Positions 15,868-24,510 of a stretch of DNA of 48,401 nt are shown piece after piece (position 1 is the first letter of the stretch; each line of letters starts with the position of its first letter). Where the stretch lies: positions 1 through 48,401 of the forward strand of contig CAJXWR010000005.1 in NCBI GenBank assembly GCA_913062675.1, given 5' to 3'. The notes below the pieces were generated by a model. That model did not search any database. It saw nothing but the letters and a program-made list of their open reading frames with translations, and was not told the DNA's origin. The translations under genes were made by a program, and so were the position numbers. Origin of the DNA: an uncultured Trueperaceae bacterium (GTDB taxonomy: Bacteria; Deinococcota; Deinococci; Deinococcales; Trueperaceae).

Positions 15868-16057
15868 GCACGGGCCCAGCTGGTCGTTGCGTCCCAGCCA
15901 ACGGCAGCAATCGTCCTTCGCGCGCTTGACCAACGTCGGTTGCATCCGCAAGCTGATGCGTGCACGCTCGCGGCATGGCGCGGAGGGACGTCAGAACGTG
16001 CCATCACGCTGAATTTCTATGGGTATCCGTTAGCATGCAGGCAGAGGAGGGCATCGA

Positions 16058-16264
16058 ATGCGAACGACCGTGATCTTGGACGAAACCTTGCTGGCAGAAG
16101 CTGCAGCCCTGTCCGGCGTGCGAGACCGGAACGCGCTCCTACACGAGGCTCTCCAAGCGCTCGTGCAGCGCGAAAGCGCCAGGCGACTCGCGGCGTTGGG
16201 TGGTACGCAACCCGACGCGAAACCGATTCCCCGGCGACGCCCACCCTTCGATACGCCTCGTTGA
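16058..16264 (+). CDS. vapB: VapB-type antitoxin
   Basis: 68 residues with the beginning MRTTVILDETLLAEAAALSG and RNALLHEALQALVQRESARRLAALGGT, the pattern of the VapB family whose ribbon-helix-helix-like N terminus binds operator DNA (TTVILDexLxxxA...), followed by an Arg/Pro-rich toxin-binding tail. ATG preceded by GAGGAGG (spacing about 6); TAGCAT at 16031-16036 may be its -10. The next gene in the overlapping frame is a damaged VapC toxin, so this antitoxin no longer has a functional partner here. It could still repress or protect against related toxins elsewhere. Confidence 0.8.
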   Translation: MRTTVILDETLLAEAAALSGVRDRNALLHEALQALVQRESARRLAALGGTQPDAKPIPRRRPPFDTPR

Positions 16265-16505
16265 CACTTCCGTATGGATCGACCATGTAAGGCGGCGTGA
16301 CACGCGTCGCGTCGGTACCTTGGCAAGGGGCCACGTCGTTGCTCATCCACTCGTCACGGGTGAGTTGGCCTGTGGCGACCAACGGAATCGTGCGTCGATT
16401 CCGTCCCTGCTAAACCGGCTCGGTCAGGCGATCGACGGAACACGGCTGTAGACGCACGACCGCCGGCTTCGCGCCGTGGCAAAGGAGCTTGGACTGTCGG
16501 CCTAA
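16251..16505 (+). pseudogene. vapC PIN-domain toxin, degraded
   Basis: Overlaps the end of vapB as in intact vapBC pairs. Frame 3 reads LVDTSVWIDHVRRRDTRRVG, then LARGHVVAHPLVTGELACG and RNRASIPSLLNRLGQA, which is the N-terminal half of a VapC RNase with the first acidic residue (VDTS) and second (GEL). Three defects are visible. The expected start position is ATA (16251). About 35 codons are missing after LGQA, which normally carry the third acidic block (GxxDxHLL). A TAG at 16449 stands where the homologous WTRDRRL has tryptophan. After the TAG the same frame continues THDRRLRAVAKELGLSA to TAA 16503, the normal VapC C terminus. The toxin cannot be active. Confidence 0.85.
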
Positions 16506-16583
16506 GGCTCAGGCTTGTGGGCGCCTTTCGCTTGGTTCGAAACGCGGAGAGGGCGTTACGGCACCACCGTCAAGGCCCGCGCC

Positions 16584-16832
16584 CTACCCTCGATCATCAA
16601 GGTTTCGATCCCAGTGGCCGCGAATCCAGTTGCGCGCCCCACGCCCCTCGATTCGGTCGTCGGAGACGACGCCGAGTGAGGTCGGCCGAGGCAAAGGGGC
16701 CTTGTCGAGGTACGTCATGATGGCTTCACGGATCAGTGCCGCTTGCGTCGTTCCTAGACGCCGCGCTTCGGCCTGGAGCCGTGTGCGGAGCCCATCGGGT
16801 AGGTAGACGGTCGTCTTGTCCACGAAGTTCAT
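16584..16832 (-). CDS. Ribbon-helix-helix (CopG-like) antitoxin, toxin missing
   Basis: 82 residues; MNFVDKTTVYLPDGLRTRLQ followed by ARRLGTTQAALIREAIMTYL is a classic RHH DNA-binding domain (beta strand TTVYLP, then two helices), with tail RPTSLGVVSDDRIEGRGARNWIRGHW resembling antitoxins that precede PIN toxins. I chose ATG 16832; the frame is open further upstream, but that part (Gly/Ser/Cys-rich) is not protein-like. No ORF resembling a toxin follows its stop: the next 80 bases lead to the broken vapC on the other strand. So it is an orphan antitoxin in a decaying TA patch. Confidence 0.7.
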   Translation of the reverse strand: MNFVDKTTVYLPDGLRTRLQAEARRLGTTQAALIREAIMTYLDKAPLPRPTSLGVVSDDRIEGRGARNWIRGHWDRNLDDRG

Positions 16833-17132
16833 GCTAGCACCCGCCATACGTGGCAATTTTGTGGCGCCGTTACCTCCCATCGCTGGATGCCCTGCATCAG
16901 GACGGCACACACTCGACCACGGATCATCGCCGCGTTGGCCGAAGGCCGTCAGGATCCACGATTGGCTTCCAACATCGCCACATCCTTCGTCCAACCGGGC
17001 AGCGCGAGGCCAGCGTCACGTTCGGCATGGATCATCCAGCGACCATCCTCCTCAGCTCCGGACGACCGAAATGAAGCGTGCGCGCAACCCATTCGGGTTG
17101 CGCGCACGTCAAGGCGAGCTTGAGGCGTGAGG
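16833..17132. other. Gene-free interval between RHH antitoxin and nuo terminator
   Basis: 300 bases. It holds the upstream region of the RHH gene on its left and the nuo terminator hairpin on its right (17077-17108). The rest contains short ORFs without recognisable domains and I see nothing else in it. Confidence 0.5.
17077..17108 (-). terminator. Terminator hairpin of the nuo operon
   Basis: Perfect 14-bp stem CGTGCGCGCAACCC / GGGTTGCGCGCACG with a four-base loop, about 25 bases after the nuoN stop. On the minus strand it is followed by CTTCATTTCGG, a partial T tract. Its strength and place make it the likely end of the 14-gene transcript. Confidence 0.85.
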
Positions 17133-18596
17133 CTACATGCCGGCCATGATGGCCATGCGCGCCCCATCCACCAGACCGAACCACAGGTCGGGGAACAGAC
17201 CCATGGCCACGGTGCCCGCCGCAGCCAACGCGATGGCCCAGCTTGCAGGCGCGCTGCGTTGCGGCTCACCCTTGCCGCCCCGCGCGAACCATATCGCCCA
17301 GATGAAACGCGTGTAGTACACGACCGCGACGACCGCAGCGAGGAGCGCGAGAACGGCCAGTTCGGACCAGCCCGCCTCGAACGCCGCCTGCACGGCAAGC
17401 GCCTTCCCGAAGAACCCGGCGAGCGGCGGGAAGCCAGCGAGACTGAAGAGGAACAACGACATGGCAATGGCCAGACCAGGACGCTTACGCCCAAGCCCTT
17501 CCCACGACTCGATGTGATCGCCATGCGGGTCGTTACCCATCACTTCGCTGAGCACGGCGAAGGCGCCCCCGTTCATCAGGGTGTACGCCAACAGGTACCA
17601 GACGACCACCGTCGGGGTGGCCATGCCCTGCCCCACGGCGAGGACGGCAAGACCAAGGTAGCCGGCATGCGCGACGGCGCTGTAGGCAAGCATGCGCTTC
17701 GCGCCACTCTGCAGCAGGGCACCGAGGTTGCCGATGACGAGCGTCAGCGCGATGAGAACCGCGAGCATCGTGTCCATCGTGGGACGCGCAGCCGGCCACG
17801 CCTCGCTCGCGACGCGCATGAGCGCACCGAACGCAGCGACCTTCACCACGACGCTCATGAACGCCGTGACGGGCGTCGGCGCACCGGTGTAGACGTCGGG
17901 CGCCCACTGGTGGAACGGAGCGAACGAAACCTTGAACGCCAGGCCGACGAGCACCAACGCGCCGCCGAGCAGGGCGAGCACGCCACCGGAACCGTCCGCA
18001 AGCAGCGTGCCAATCTCCGCGAACGTGAACGAGCCACTCGCACCGTAGGTGAGTGCCATGCCGTACACGAGGATGGCGGAGGCGAAGGCTCCGAGCAGGA
18101 AGTACTTCATGCCCGCCTCCTCGCTTCCATGCTCCCCCGTCCGCCAGGCGGAGAGGGCGTAGACGGAGAGCGAGAGGATCTCGAGGCCGAGGAGCAACAC
18201 CACGAAATCACCAGCGTGGAGCATGACGACGGCGCCCATCGTGGCAAGCAGGATGAGGGGGTAGTACTCGGGTCGGTCCATGCCGGTGCGTTGCACCGCA
18301 TCCCAGCCAGTTAGGATGGCGAGGAACGCGCCTACCAGGACGGCGAGCACCATGCCCGCCGAGGCGGCATCCACGCTCCATTGAAGACCGAACGCCGTGA
18401 ACGGTTCGCTGCGCGCGGCCAGCAGGTTCATCACGCCCAGCACGCCGGCAGCGAGCAGGCCGAGGAACGCCAACGCGCCCCCGTTGCGTGCGTCCCGCGT
18501 GACGGTACTCACGATCAACCCGACCGACGCGGCAATCAGCAGCGCGAAGGCGGGCGCAATGGCCGTCAAACCGATGTTGTCGGGTGCGACGATCAT
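17133..18596 (-). CDS. nuoN: NADH-quinone oxidoreductase subunit N
   Basis: 487 residues, about 14 membrane segments, one of the three antiporter-like proton-pumping subunits of complex I. Family marks: ALVLVGLAFKVSFAPFHQWAPDVY (by its key part, FKVSFAPFHQWAPDVY about 235-250) with the functional lysine and histidine, GVPTPVTAF-like GAPTPVTAFMSV, and the tail LAGFPPLAGFFGKAL. Last gene of the operon; its start overlaps nuoM by 4 bases (ATGA). The operon terminator follows. Confidence 0.95.
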   Translation of the reverse strand: MIVAPDNIGLTAIAPAFALLIAASVGLIVSTVTRDARNGGALAFLGLLAAGVLGVMNLLAARSEPFTAFGLQWSVDAASAGMVLAVLVGAFLAILTGWDAVQRTGMDRPEYYPLILLATMGAVVMLHAGDFVVLLLGLEILSLSVYALSAWRTGEHGSEEAGMKYFLLGAFASAILVYGMALTYGASGSFTFAEIGTLLADGSGGVLALLGGALVLVGLAFKVSFAPFHQWAPDVYTGAPTPVTAFMSVVVKVAAFGALMRVASEAWPAARPTMDTMLAVLIALTLVIGNLGALLQSGAKRMLAYSAVAHAGYLGLAVLAVGQGMATPTVVVWYLLAYTLMNGGAFAVLSEVMGNDPHGDHIESWEGLGRKRPGLAIAMSLFLFSLAGFPPLAGFFGKALAVQAAFEAGWSELAVLALLAAVVAVVYYTRFIWAIWFARGGKGEPQRSAPASWAIALAAAGTVAMGLFPDLWFGLVDGARMAIMAGM

Positions 18597-20050
18597 CGTT
18601 CACCTCCCAGCGCCAGCGAGGGTGGAATGGGTGCCTCGACCTGCGTGACCACCGCCACGCTCGCCGTCGCCTCGATGCGGTCCACCTGTGGTGCGGGCGC
18701 CAACCCGAGCCACAGGATGCCCGCCACGATCGGCGCGAGGATCAGCACGTCGAGACCCGCCACGTCGGAGCGCCGCTCCCCGGCCGGGCCGAGGAACAAC
18801 CGCTGATAGGTGTTCACACCGTACACGCCGGCGGCCACCACGCTCCCCAAGGCTGCGACGACGCCCAGCCATGGCGTGGCTTCGAACGCACCCAAGAGGC
18901 TCAGGAATTCACCCGGGAAGTTCGACAAGCCCGGCACGCCAATCGCAGCGAAGAGCGTGAACAGGAACAACGCCGCGAGTGCGGGTGCGCTCTTCGCCAA
19001 GCCACCAAAGGCATCGAAATCGAACGTGCCTGCCCGGTCGTGCAGCATGCCGGAGGCGAGGAACAACCCGCCGGTGCTGATCATCTGTGCGGCGAGGAGG
19101 AACATCGCACCGGTCAAACCGAACGTCGTCATGGAGAACACGCCGACGCCCACGACGCCCATGTGCGAGAGCGACATGTACGCCAGCATGGACTTGAAAT
19201 CCTTCTGCTGCGTCGCAGCCAGGCCACCCCACAACGCCGTGACGGCGGCCAGAGTGAGGAGCAGCGGTTGGAACGCCGCTGCGCCATCGGGCAGCAGCGG
19301 GATCGCCCAGGCGAAGAACCCGAAGCCACCCACCTTGTAGAGCGTGCCGCCCACGTCCGCGACGCCCGACGGGTGGTTCTGGCGGTGAAAGTCGATGAGC
19401 CACGAGTGGAGCGGGAAGAGCGGCAGCTTCACGGCGAATGCGGCTGCGAACCCGGCGAACAACCAAGTTTGCACCACGACGTCGAGCTCGCGGGTGGCGG
19501 GCAGCAGGTCGACGAACGCGTAGCTCGCCGCACCACTGAGCGGCCGTAGGGCGAGAATCGACGCGAGCATCAGGAACGAGCCGGTGATGGCGTACACGAG
19601 GTACTTCGTCACCGCGCCACGGCGATGCTCCCCACCGAACAACCCGAGGAGGAACAGGCTTGGAATCAGCGTCGCCTCCCAGAACACGTACGTGACGATC
19701 AGGTCGGTCGACAGGAACAGGCCGTTGAGCGTCGTCTGCATGAGAAGCAGCAACGCGAGGAACGTGTTCCTTCGGTCCGCACCCAGACGACTCGCCGCGA
19801 TCAGGGTCGGCACCATCGTCAACGCCGCCGCGATCACCAGGACGGAGCGCACGCCACTCGGGTCGAAGGCGAACTCCGCGCCCAGCGCCGGTAACCAGGC
19901 GAGGGACACGGAACCCATGTTGGGCAGGAACACGGCCATGACGAACGTGGCGATGCCCGACACCAGGGCGCCCGCCACGGCCAGACGACCGGGCAGGAAC
20001 CACGCGAGTGCGGCCCCGAGGAGCGGGAGGGCCAACGCGAGAAGGGTCAT
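18593..20050 (-). CDS. nuoM: NADH-quinone oxidoreductase subunit M
   Basis: 485 residues, antiporter-like membrane subunit with about 14 helices. Visible: YVFWEATLIPSLFLLGLFGG, containing the conserved glutamate of helix 5; AVKLPLFPLHSWLIDFHRQN with the channel lysine and histidines; SLSHMGVVGVGVFSMT and SNFPGEFLSLLGAF. Each antiporter-like subunit is thought to translocate one proton. Coupled to nuoL and nuoN by 4-base ATGA overlaps. Confidence 0.95.
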   Translation of the reverse strand: MTLLALALPLLGAALAWFLPGRLAVAGALVSGIATFVMAVFLPNMGSVSLAWLPALGAEFAFDPSGVRSVLVIAAALTMVPTLIAASRLGADRRNTFLALLLLMQTTLNGLFLSTDLIVTYVFWEATLIPSLFLLGLFGGEHRRGAVTKYLVYAITGSFLMLASILALRPLSGAASYAFVDLLPATRELDVVVQTWLFAGFAAAFAVKLPLFPLHSWLIDFHRQNHPSGVADVGGTLYKVGGFGFFAWAIPLLPDGAAAFQPLLLTLAAVTALWGGLAATQQKDFKSMLAYMSLSHMGVVGVGVFSMTTFGLTGAMFLLAAQMISTGGLFLASGMLHDRAGTFDFDAFGGLAKSAPALAALFLFTLFAAIGVPGLSNFPGEFLSLLGAFEATPWLGVVAALGSVVAAGVYGVNTYQRLFLGPAGERRSDVAGLDVLILAPIVAGILWLGLAPAPQVDRIEATASVAVVTQVEAPIPPSLALGGER

Positions 20051-21984
20051 GAGCGCACCCCCAACCAGGCGACGACGAGCACGAGGATCGCCGCCCCTGC
20101 ATACATGGCGTACGCGTAGGCGCGTACGAAACCGTTTTGCAGCAGCGCAGCGATGCGACCGAGGAAGCCAAGGGCGGCACCGAAGCCGAGCAGGCCACGG
20201 TCCACCACGTCACGATCGAGCACCGTGACCGCCTCGGCACTGCCTTCCGCGCCACCAATCACGACGGTGCGGTACGCCGCGTCGAAGCCCAGGCCACTGC
20301 GCGACAGGGCCGCGAGGGGTCCCTCAGCCAGGCTGCGAACCGGCTCACCCTCCCGCGAGGCGTACACCCACCAACCGAGCGCGAGGCCCACGACCGCCGC
20401 TGCGACCGACACGCCGATGAGGGTCCACTCGACCCACACCGCTGGGTGGTGGAACGGGACTTCCGTCAAGCCGCCAAGGGTGGCTTGATCGAGCCAGGGG
20501 TAGATCCAGTTCGGGAACGCGAACTTCGGCAGGCCGACGTAGCCCGCCACGACGCTGAAGAAAGCGAGGATGGTGAGCGGCACGGTCATGGTGAGCGGTG
20601 ACTCGTGCACGTTCGCCTCGACCTTCGCGTCCATGCGGCTCTCGCCACCGAAGATGCCGTAGTACCAACGGAACATGTAGAAGGCGGTGAGGACCGCCGT
20701 GACGAGCAGCACGCCGTACAGCGCGGTCGTGCCGAACCCCTCGACGTGCATCGAGGTGAGCGTGTACACGAGGATGGCGTCCTTGCTGAAGAAGCCGGAC
20801 AGGAACGGGACGCCCGCGATGGCGAGGGTGGCGATGAGGCTCGTCGTGCCGGTGATCCGCATCTTCGCGCCAAGCCCACCCATCTTGCGGATGTCCTGCT
20901 CGCCGCCCAGCGCGTGAATGACCGAACCGGAACCGAGGAACAGCAGGGCCTTGAAGAACGCGTGGGTGAAGACGTGGAAGATGCCGACCCAGTACGCGCC
21001 CACGCCCACGGCAACGAACATGAAGCCGAGCTGGCTGATCGTGGAGTAGGCGAGGATCTTCTTGATGTCGGTCTGTCCGAGGGCGGCGAGTGCGGCGATG
21101 AGTGCCGTGGCGGCACCCACCCAGGCCACGACTGCGGACGCGAGCGGCGTCATGGCGAACAGCGGCGCCGTCCGGGCAATGAGGTACACGCCCGCGGTCA
21201 CCATCGTCGCGGCGTGAATCAATGCGGAGACGGGCGTGGGGCCCGCCATCGCGTCGGGAAGCCACACTTGCAGGGGCAACTGCGCACTCTTGCCCGTCGC
21301 AGCGAGGAGCAGCAAAAGGCCGATGAGGGCGAGCATGCCGGAACCGAACGCCATGGTGACCGCCTCGGCGTTCACCTCGGCGATGGTGAGCGTGCCGAAC
21401 ACGCCAACCATGAGGAACATGGCGAACATGAGGCCAAGGTCACCAATACGGTTGACGATGAACGCCTTGCGGGCCGCATCGGCGTTCGCCTTGGTGGCGT
21501 ACCAGAAGCCGATCAGCAGGAACGAGCTCACCCCCACCCCTTCCCACCCGACGAACATGAGCAGGAACGAGTCGGCCAACACGAGGATGGACATGGCGGC
21601 GACGAACAGGTTGAGCAGCGCGAAGTACCGCGCGTAACCGGCATCGCCGTGCATGTAGCCCATCGAGTACAGGTGTATCAACGTGCCCACGCCGGTGATG
21701 ACCAGCATCATGAGCACGCTGAGCGGGTCGATGACCGCACCGATCGACAGGTCGAGACCCGCCAGGTTCAGGTACGGCCAGACGGTCACCGCCACGGTCG
21801 GGTCGTCGCGACCTTGCAGCGCAACGAAGGCGATGAGCGACAAGACGAACGCACCGGCCGCCACGAGCGTGGCGAGGATGCCGGGGAGGGGCTCCTTGAG
21901 CGCCCGTCCGAACAGGCCGTTGATCAGGGCACCGGTGAGCGCCAGCGCGGGCGCGAAGATGAGCCAGGCAGCGGGATCGGTCAC
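20047..21984 (-). CDS. nuoL: NADH-quinone oxidoreductase subunit L
   Basis: 645 residues, largest antiporter-like subunit. Besides the core helices it has the C-terminal lateral helix (HL) region expected to run along the membrane arm, here about residues 500-645. Marks: FVGWEGVGVSSFLLIGFW with the conserved glutamate, GKSAQLPLQVWLPDAMAGPT with channel residues and PTPVSALIHAATMVTAGVY. Overlaps nuoK and nuoM by 4 bases each. Confidence 0.96.
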   Translation of the reverse strand: MTDPAAWLIFAPALALTGALINGLFGRALKEPLPGILATLVAAGAFVLSLIAFVALQGRDDPTVAVTVWPYLNLAGLDLSIGAVIDPLSVLMMLVITGVGTLIHLYSMGYMHGDAGYARYFALLNLFVAAMSILVLADSFLLMFVGWEGVGVSSFLLIGFWYATKANADAARKAFIVNRIGDLGLMFAMFLMVGVFGTLTIAEVNAEAVTMAFGSGMLALIGLLLLLAATGKSAQLPLQVWLPDAMAGPTPVSALIHAATMVTAGVYLIARTAPLFAMTPLASAVVAWVGAATALIAALAALGQTDIKKILAYSTISQLGFMFVAVGVGAYWVGIFHVFTHAFFKALLFLGSGSVIHALGGEQDIRKMGGLGAKMRITGTTSLIATLAIAGVPFLSGFFSKDAILVYTLTSMHVEGFGTTALYGVLLVTAVLTAFYMFRWYYGIFGGESRMDAKVEANVHESPLTMTVPLTILAFFSVVAGYVGLPKFAFPNWIYPWLDQATLGGLTEVPFHHPAVWVEWTLIGVSVAAAVVGLALGWWVYASREGEPVRSLAEGPLAALSRSGLGFDAAYRTVVIGGAEGSAEAVTVLDRDVVDRGLLGFGAALGFLGRIAALLQNGFVRAYAYAMYAGAAILVLVVAWLGVRS

Positions 21985-22310
21985 AAGCGCACCTCCGAGA
22001 GGACGTCCACGTCGGTACTCAACCGGTCACGGAAGATGGCGACGAGGATGCCGAGACCCACCGCGACCTCCGCCGCGGCGATGGCGAGCACGACGAACAC
22101 GACGGTCTGACCACTCATGGCGACGTTCACGCCGGCGGTGGCCCACTGCTTCGCGTACGCCACGAGGGCAAGGTTGGCGGCGTTGAGCATCAACTCGACG
22201 CTGAGGAACACCAGGATGGCGCTCCGCCGCGTGAGGACGCCGATGCCGCCAATGGCGAACAGGGCGGCAGAAAGGATGACCCACGCTTCGGTGGGGACCG
22301 GCCCGCTCAC
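21981..22310 (-). CDS. nuoK: NADH-quinone oxidoreductase subunit K
   Basis: 109 residues, three membrane helices, ordinary size (about 100). LSAALFAIGGIGVLTRRSAI and LVFLSVELMLNAANLALVAY contain the conserved glutamate of helix 2 (VELMLNA), and VVFVVLAIAAAEVAVGLGI that of helix 3 (AAAEVAVGL); both lie in the fourth proton path. Coupled to neighbours by ATGA overlaps. Confidence 0.96.
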   Translation of the reverse strand: MSGPVPTEAWVILSAALFAIGGIGVLTRRSAILVFLSVELMLNAANLALVAYAKQWATAGVNVAMSGQTVVFVVLAIAAAEVAVGLGILVAIFRDRLSTDVDVLSEVRL

Positions 22311-22897
22311 GATGCGTCCTCGACGACGGGCGGCATGGGCGGCACCTCAGGCGGCATGTGGCCCGCCTGCCCGGCCGCGGCTCGCGCCTTATCCGTCTCG
22401 GTGGCGCGCTGCTGCACGAGACCGACGGCAGCCACGATCCCCGTGAGGAGAAGCACGCCGACGAGGTGGAACGAGAGGAGGAACGGCCCGAACAACTGGT
22501 CGGCCACCTGCTCCACACCGCTCCCTTGGAAGACGGCGGCGATGGCGGCCGTATCGAGTGCGGGACCCGGGTTCGCGACCAGGGCGGCAGCGACGCCTGC
22601 AATCACGAGACCGCCGGTGATCCAGGCGGCGGGCCGGATCCACGGTTGCGTCGGCGCGGGGGCCTCACCCCCGAGGTTGAGCAGCATGATGACGAACAGG
22701 AACAACACCATGATGGCGCCCGCGTACACGATCACTTGAATCGCGGCGAGGAACGGCGCGTTCAACACCACGTAGGCAATCGCCAGCGTGAGCAGCGTCC
22801 CAACGAGCGACAGGGCAGCGTGCACCGGGTCGCGAAGCAACACGACGCCGAGGGCACCCACGAGCATCACGGTCGCGAGGACGGCGAAGACGAGCAT
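22307..22897 (-). CDS. nuoJ: NADH-quinone oxidoreductase subunit J
   Basis: 196 residues, five membrane helices. Marks: LRDPVHAALSLVGTLLTLAI, and FLAAIQVIVYAGAIMVLFLF, the pi-bulge helix 3 region that gates the link from the quinone site to the membrane arm. I start at ATG 22897, which overlaps the nuoI stop as TAATG; the longer open frame upstream is inside nuoI and not protein-like. The C-terminal tail is Pro/Val-rich (GHMPPEVPPMPPVVEDAS). Confidence 0.93.
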   Translation of the reverse strand: MLVFAVLATVMLVGALGVVLLRDPVHAALSLVGTLLTLAIAYVVLNAPFLAAIQVIVYAGAIMVLFLFVIMLLNLGGEAPAPTQPWIRPAAWITGGLVIAGVAAALVANPGPALDTAAIAAVFQGSGVEQVADQLFGPFLLSFHLVGVLLLTGIVAAVGLVQQRATETDKARAAAGQAGHMPPEVPPMPPVVEDAS

Positions 22898-23424
22898 TAG
22901 TAATCCACGCCTTCGAGTTCGGGTCTCGGTCCGGCCTGGAAACCGAGTTCCACCTCGCCACCCTTGCGTTCCGCCTCGCGGCGTTGCCACTTCGAGCCCT
23001 TCACGCCAACGAGCATGTCCTCCTTGCCGTACACGAAGTGGTCGTAGCGGAAGTCGGCGAGTTCGAACTCGTGACCGAGGACCACCGCACCGGTGGGGCA
23101 CGCCTCTTCGCAGAAACCGCAGAAGATGCAACGCAGCATGTTGATCTCGTAGATCGACGCGTAGCGCTCGCCCGCACTCGTGGGGTCATCGGGATCGTTC
23201 TCGGCCGCCTCGACGTAAATCGCGTAGGCGGGGCAGGCGGCGGCACAGAGGCTGCAGCCGATGCACTTCTCGAGGCCCGTGTCGGGGTGACGCAACAGGT
23301 GGTGGCGTCCCCGGAAGCGCGCTTGAATCTGCGCCTTCTCCTCGGGGTACTGCACGGTGACCGGTTTCTTGAAGAGGTGGGACAGGGTGACGCCCATCCC
23401 CTTCGCAACGTTCAGAATGCTCAT
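22897..23424 (-). CDS. nuoI: NADH-quinone oxidoreductase subunit I (8Fe ferredoxin-like)
   Basis: 175 residues, peripheral-arm subunit with clusters N6a and N6b. Two motifs are visible: [20 protein letters not shown] and [17 protein letters not shown], each CxxCxxCxxxCP, at about residues 58-77 and 105-121. N terminus [20 protein letters not shown] is the membrane-contacting amphipathic helix. Start ATG 23424 with GAGGGGG upstream; a 72-base gap separates it from nuoH, the largest gap in the operon. Confidence 0.96.
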   Translation of the reverse strand: MSILNVAKGMGVTLSHLFKKPVTVQYPEEKAQIQARFRGRHHLLRHPDTGLEKCIGCSLCAAACPAYAIYVEAAENDPDDPTSAGERYASIYEINMLRCIFCGFCEEACPTGAVVLGHEFELADFRYDHFVYGKEDMLVGVKGSKWQRREAERKGGEVELGFQAGPRPELEGVDY

Positions 23425-23496
23425 GGGGACCCCCTCATGGTGCGCGCCGTGGTGGCGTCGCCGGACTTACGGTGACGGGCAGGGTTGGGGTGCAGG

Positions 23497-24510
23497 TTAG
23501 AGAACAAAGGCGATCACCGCCCCCGTCAGCAAGGCTGCACCCAACGCGATTTCGAAGAGCCACACCCAACCGAAGCGCATGAGTTGGTCGTAGCGCATGC
23601 GCATCAGCGAGGCTTGCAGCCAAATGAACACCCCGAGCAGCAGGACGATCTTGAGGATCAGCCAGATGAACGGCCATTCACTCATTCCGGGGATCAGCAG
23701 GTCGAAGAAGGCGGGGCCCTTGTAGCCACCGAGGAACAGCGTGGCGATGATGGCCGACGCGTTGATCATGCCCACGTACTCCGCCATGAAGAAGAGCGCG
23801 AACTTGAGGCTCGAGTACTCGGTGATGTAGCCGGCCACGAGTTCCTGTTCCGCCTCGGGCAGGTCGAACGGCACGTTGCTGACCTCGGCCGTGGCGCTGA
23901 TCCAGAAGGCGAAGAGGGCCACGATGAGGCCGGGCCACAACCAGGGGCTGACCGACCAGACGTTCAATTCCACGATCTCGCGCAGGTTCAGGGTCCCGGC
24001 GATCATGATGACCGAGAGGACGGAAAGTCCGAGACCGAGTTCGTAGCTGATGATCTGCGCGCTCGAGCGGAGCGAACCGAGCAGCGAGTACTTGCTGTTG
24101 GCAGCCCAGCCGCCGAGGAAGATGCCGTACACGCCGATCGACGTGGTGGCCAGCACGTAGAGCAGGCCAATGTCGAGATCGAGGATCCACGGGTCGAGCC
24201 CGAAGAAGGAGTTGGCGGGACCGGCAGGAATCGCGCCGAAGGTGACGAGCGCGAAGACGACGCTGATGCCGGGCGCGAGGATGAACACGAACTTGTCGGC
24301 GCGCGTCGGCGTGACGTCCTGCTTGAAGATCATCTTGATCGCGTCGGCGATGGGTTGCAGCAGGCCGAACGGCCCGGTGCGGTTCGGTCCGAGGCGGTGC
24401 TGGAAGCGTCCCAGCAACCGGCGTTGATACCAGGTGAGGTAGGCGAATCCGCCGAGCAACAGGACGCTCATGACGAACGCCTTGAGGAAGATCACCCAGA
24501 GGGGATCCAT
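23497..24510 (-). CDS. nuoH: NADH-quinone oxidoreductase subunit H
   Basis: 337 residues, eight membrane helices, forms the quinone chamber and links the arms. Marks: RFQHRLGPNRTGPFGLLQPIADAIK (by its key parts RLGPNRTGPFGLLQP and ADAIK, about 35-58), GWAANSKYSLLGSLRSSAQ and PFDLPEAEQELVAGYITEYS, the acidic loop of the E-channel. Its start directly follows the nuoG stop with no spacer. Confidence 0.97.
   Translation of the reverse strand: MDPLWVIFLKAFVMSVLLLGGFAYLTWYQRRLLGRFQHRLGPNRTGPFGLLQPIADAIKMIFKQDVTPTRADKFVFILAPGISVVFALVTFGAIPAGPANSFFGLDPWILDLDIGLLYVLATTSIGVYGIFLGGWAANSKYSLLGSLRSSAQIISYELGLGLSVLSVIMIAGTLNLREIVELNVWSVSPWLWPGLIVALFAFWISATAEVSNVPFDLPEAEQELVAGYITEYSSLKFALFFMAEYVGMINASAIIATLFLGGYKGPAFFDLLIPGMSEWPFIWLILKIVLLLGVFIWLQASLMRMRYDQLMRFGWVWLFEIALGAALLTGAVIAFVL

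Noticed and set aside
22898-23131. N-terminal extension of NuoJ in the open frame
   Set aside because: It lies inside nuoI and is Arg/Gly-rich. ATG 22897 with TAATG overlap begins the normal NuoJ sequence.
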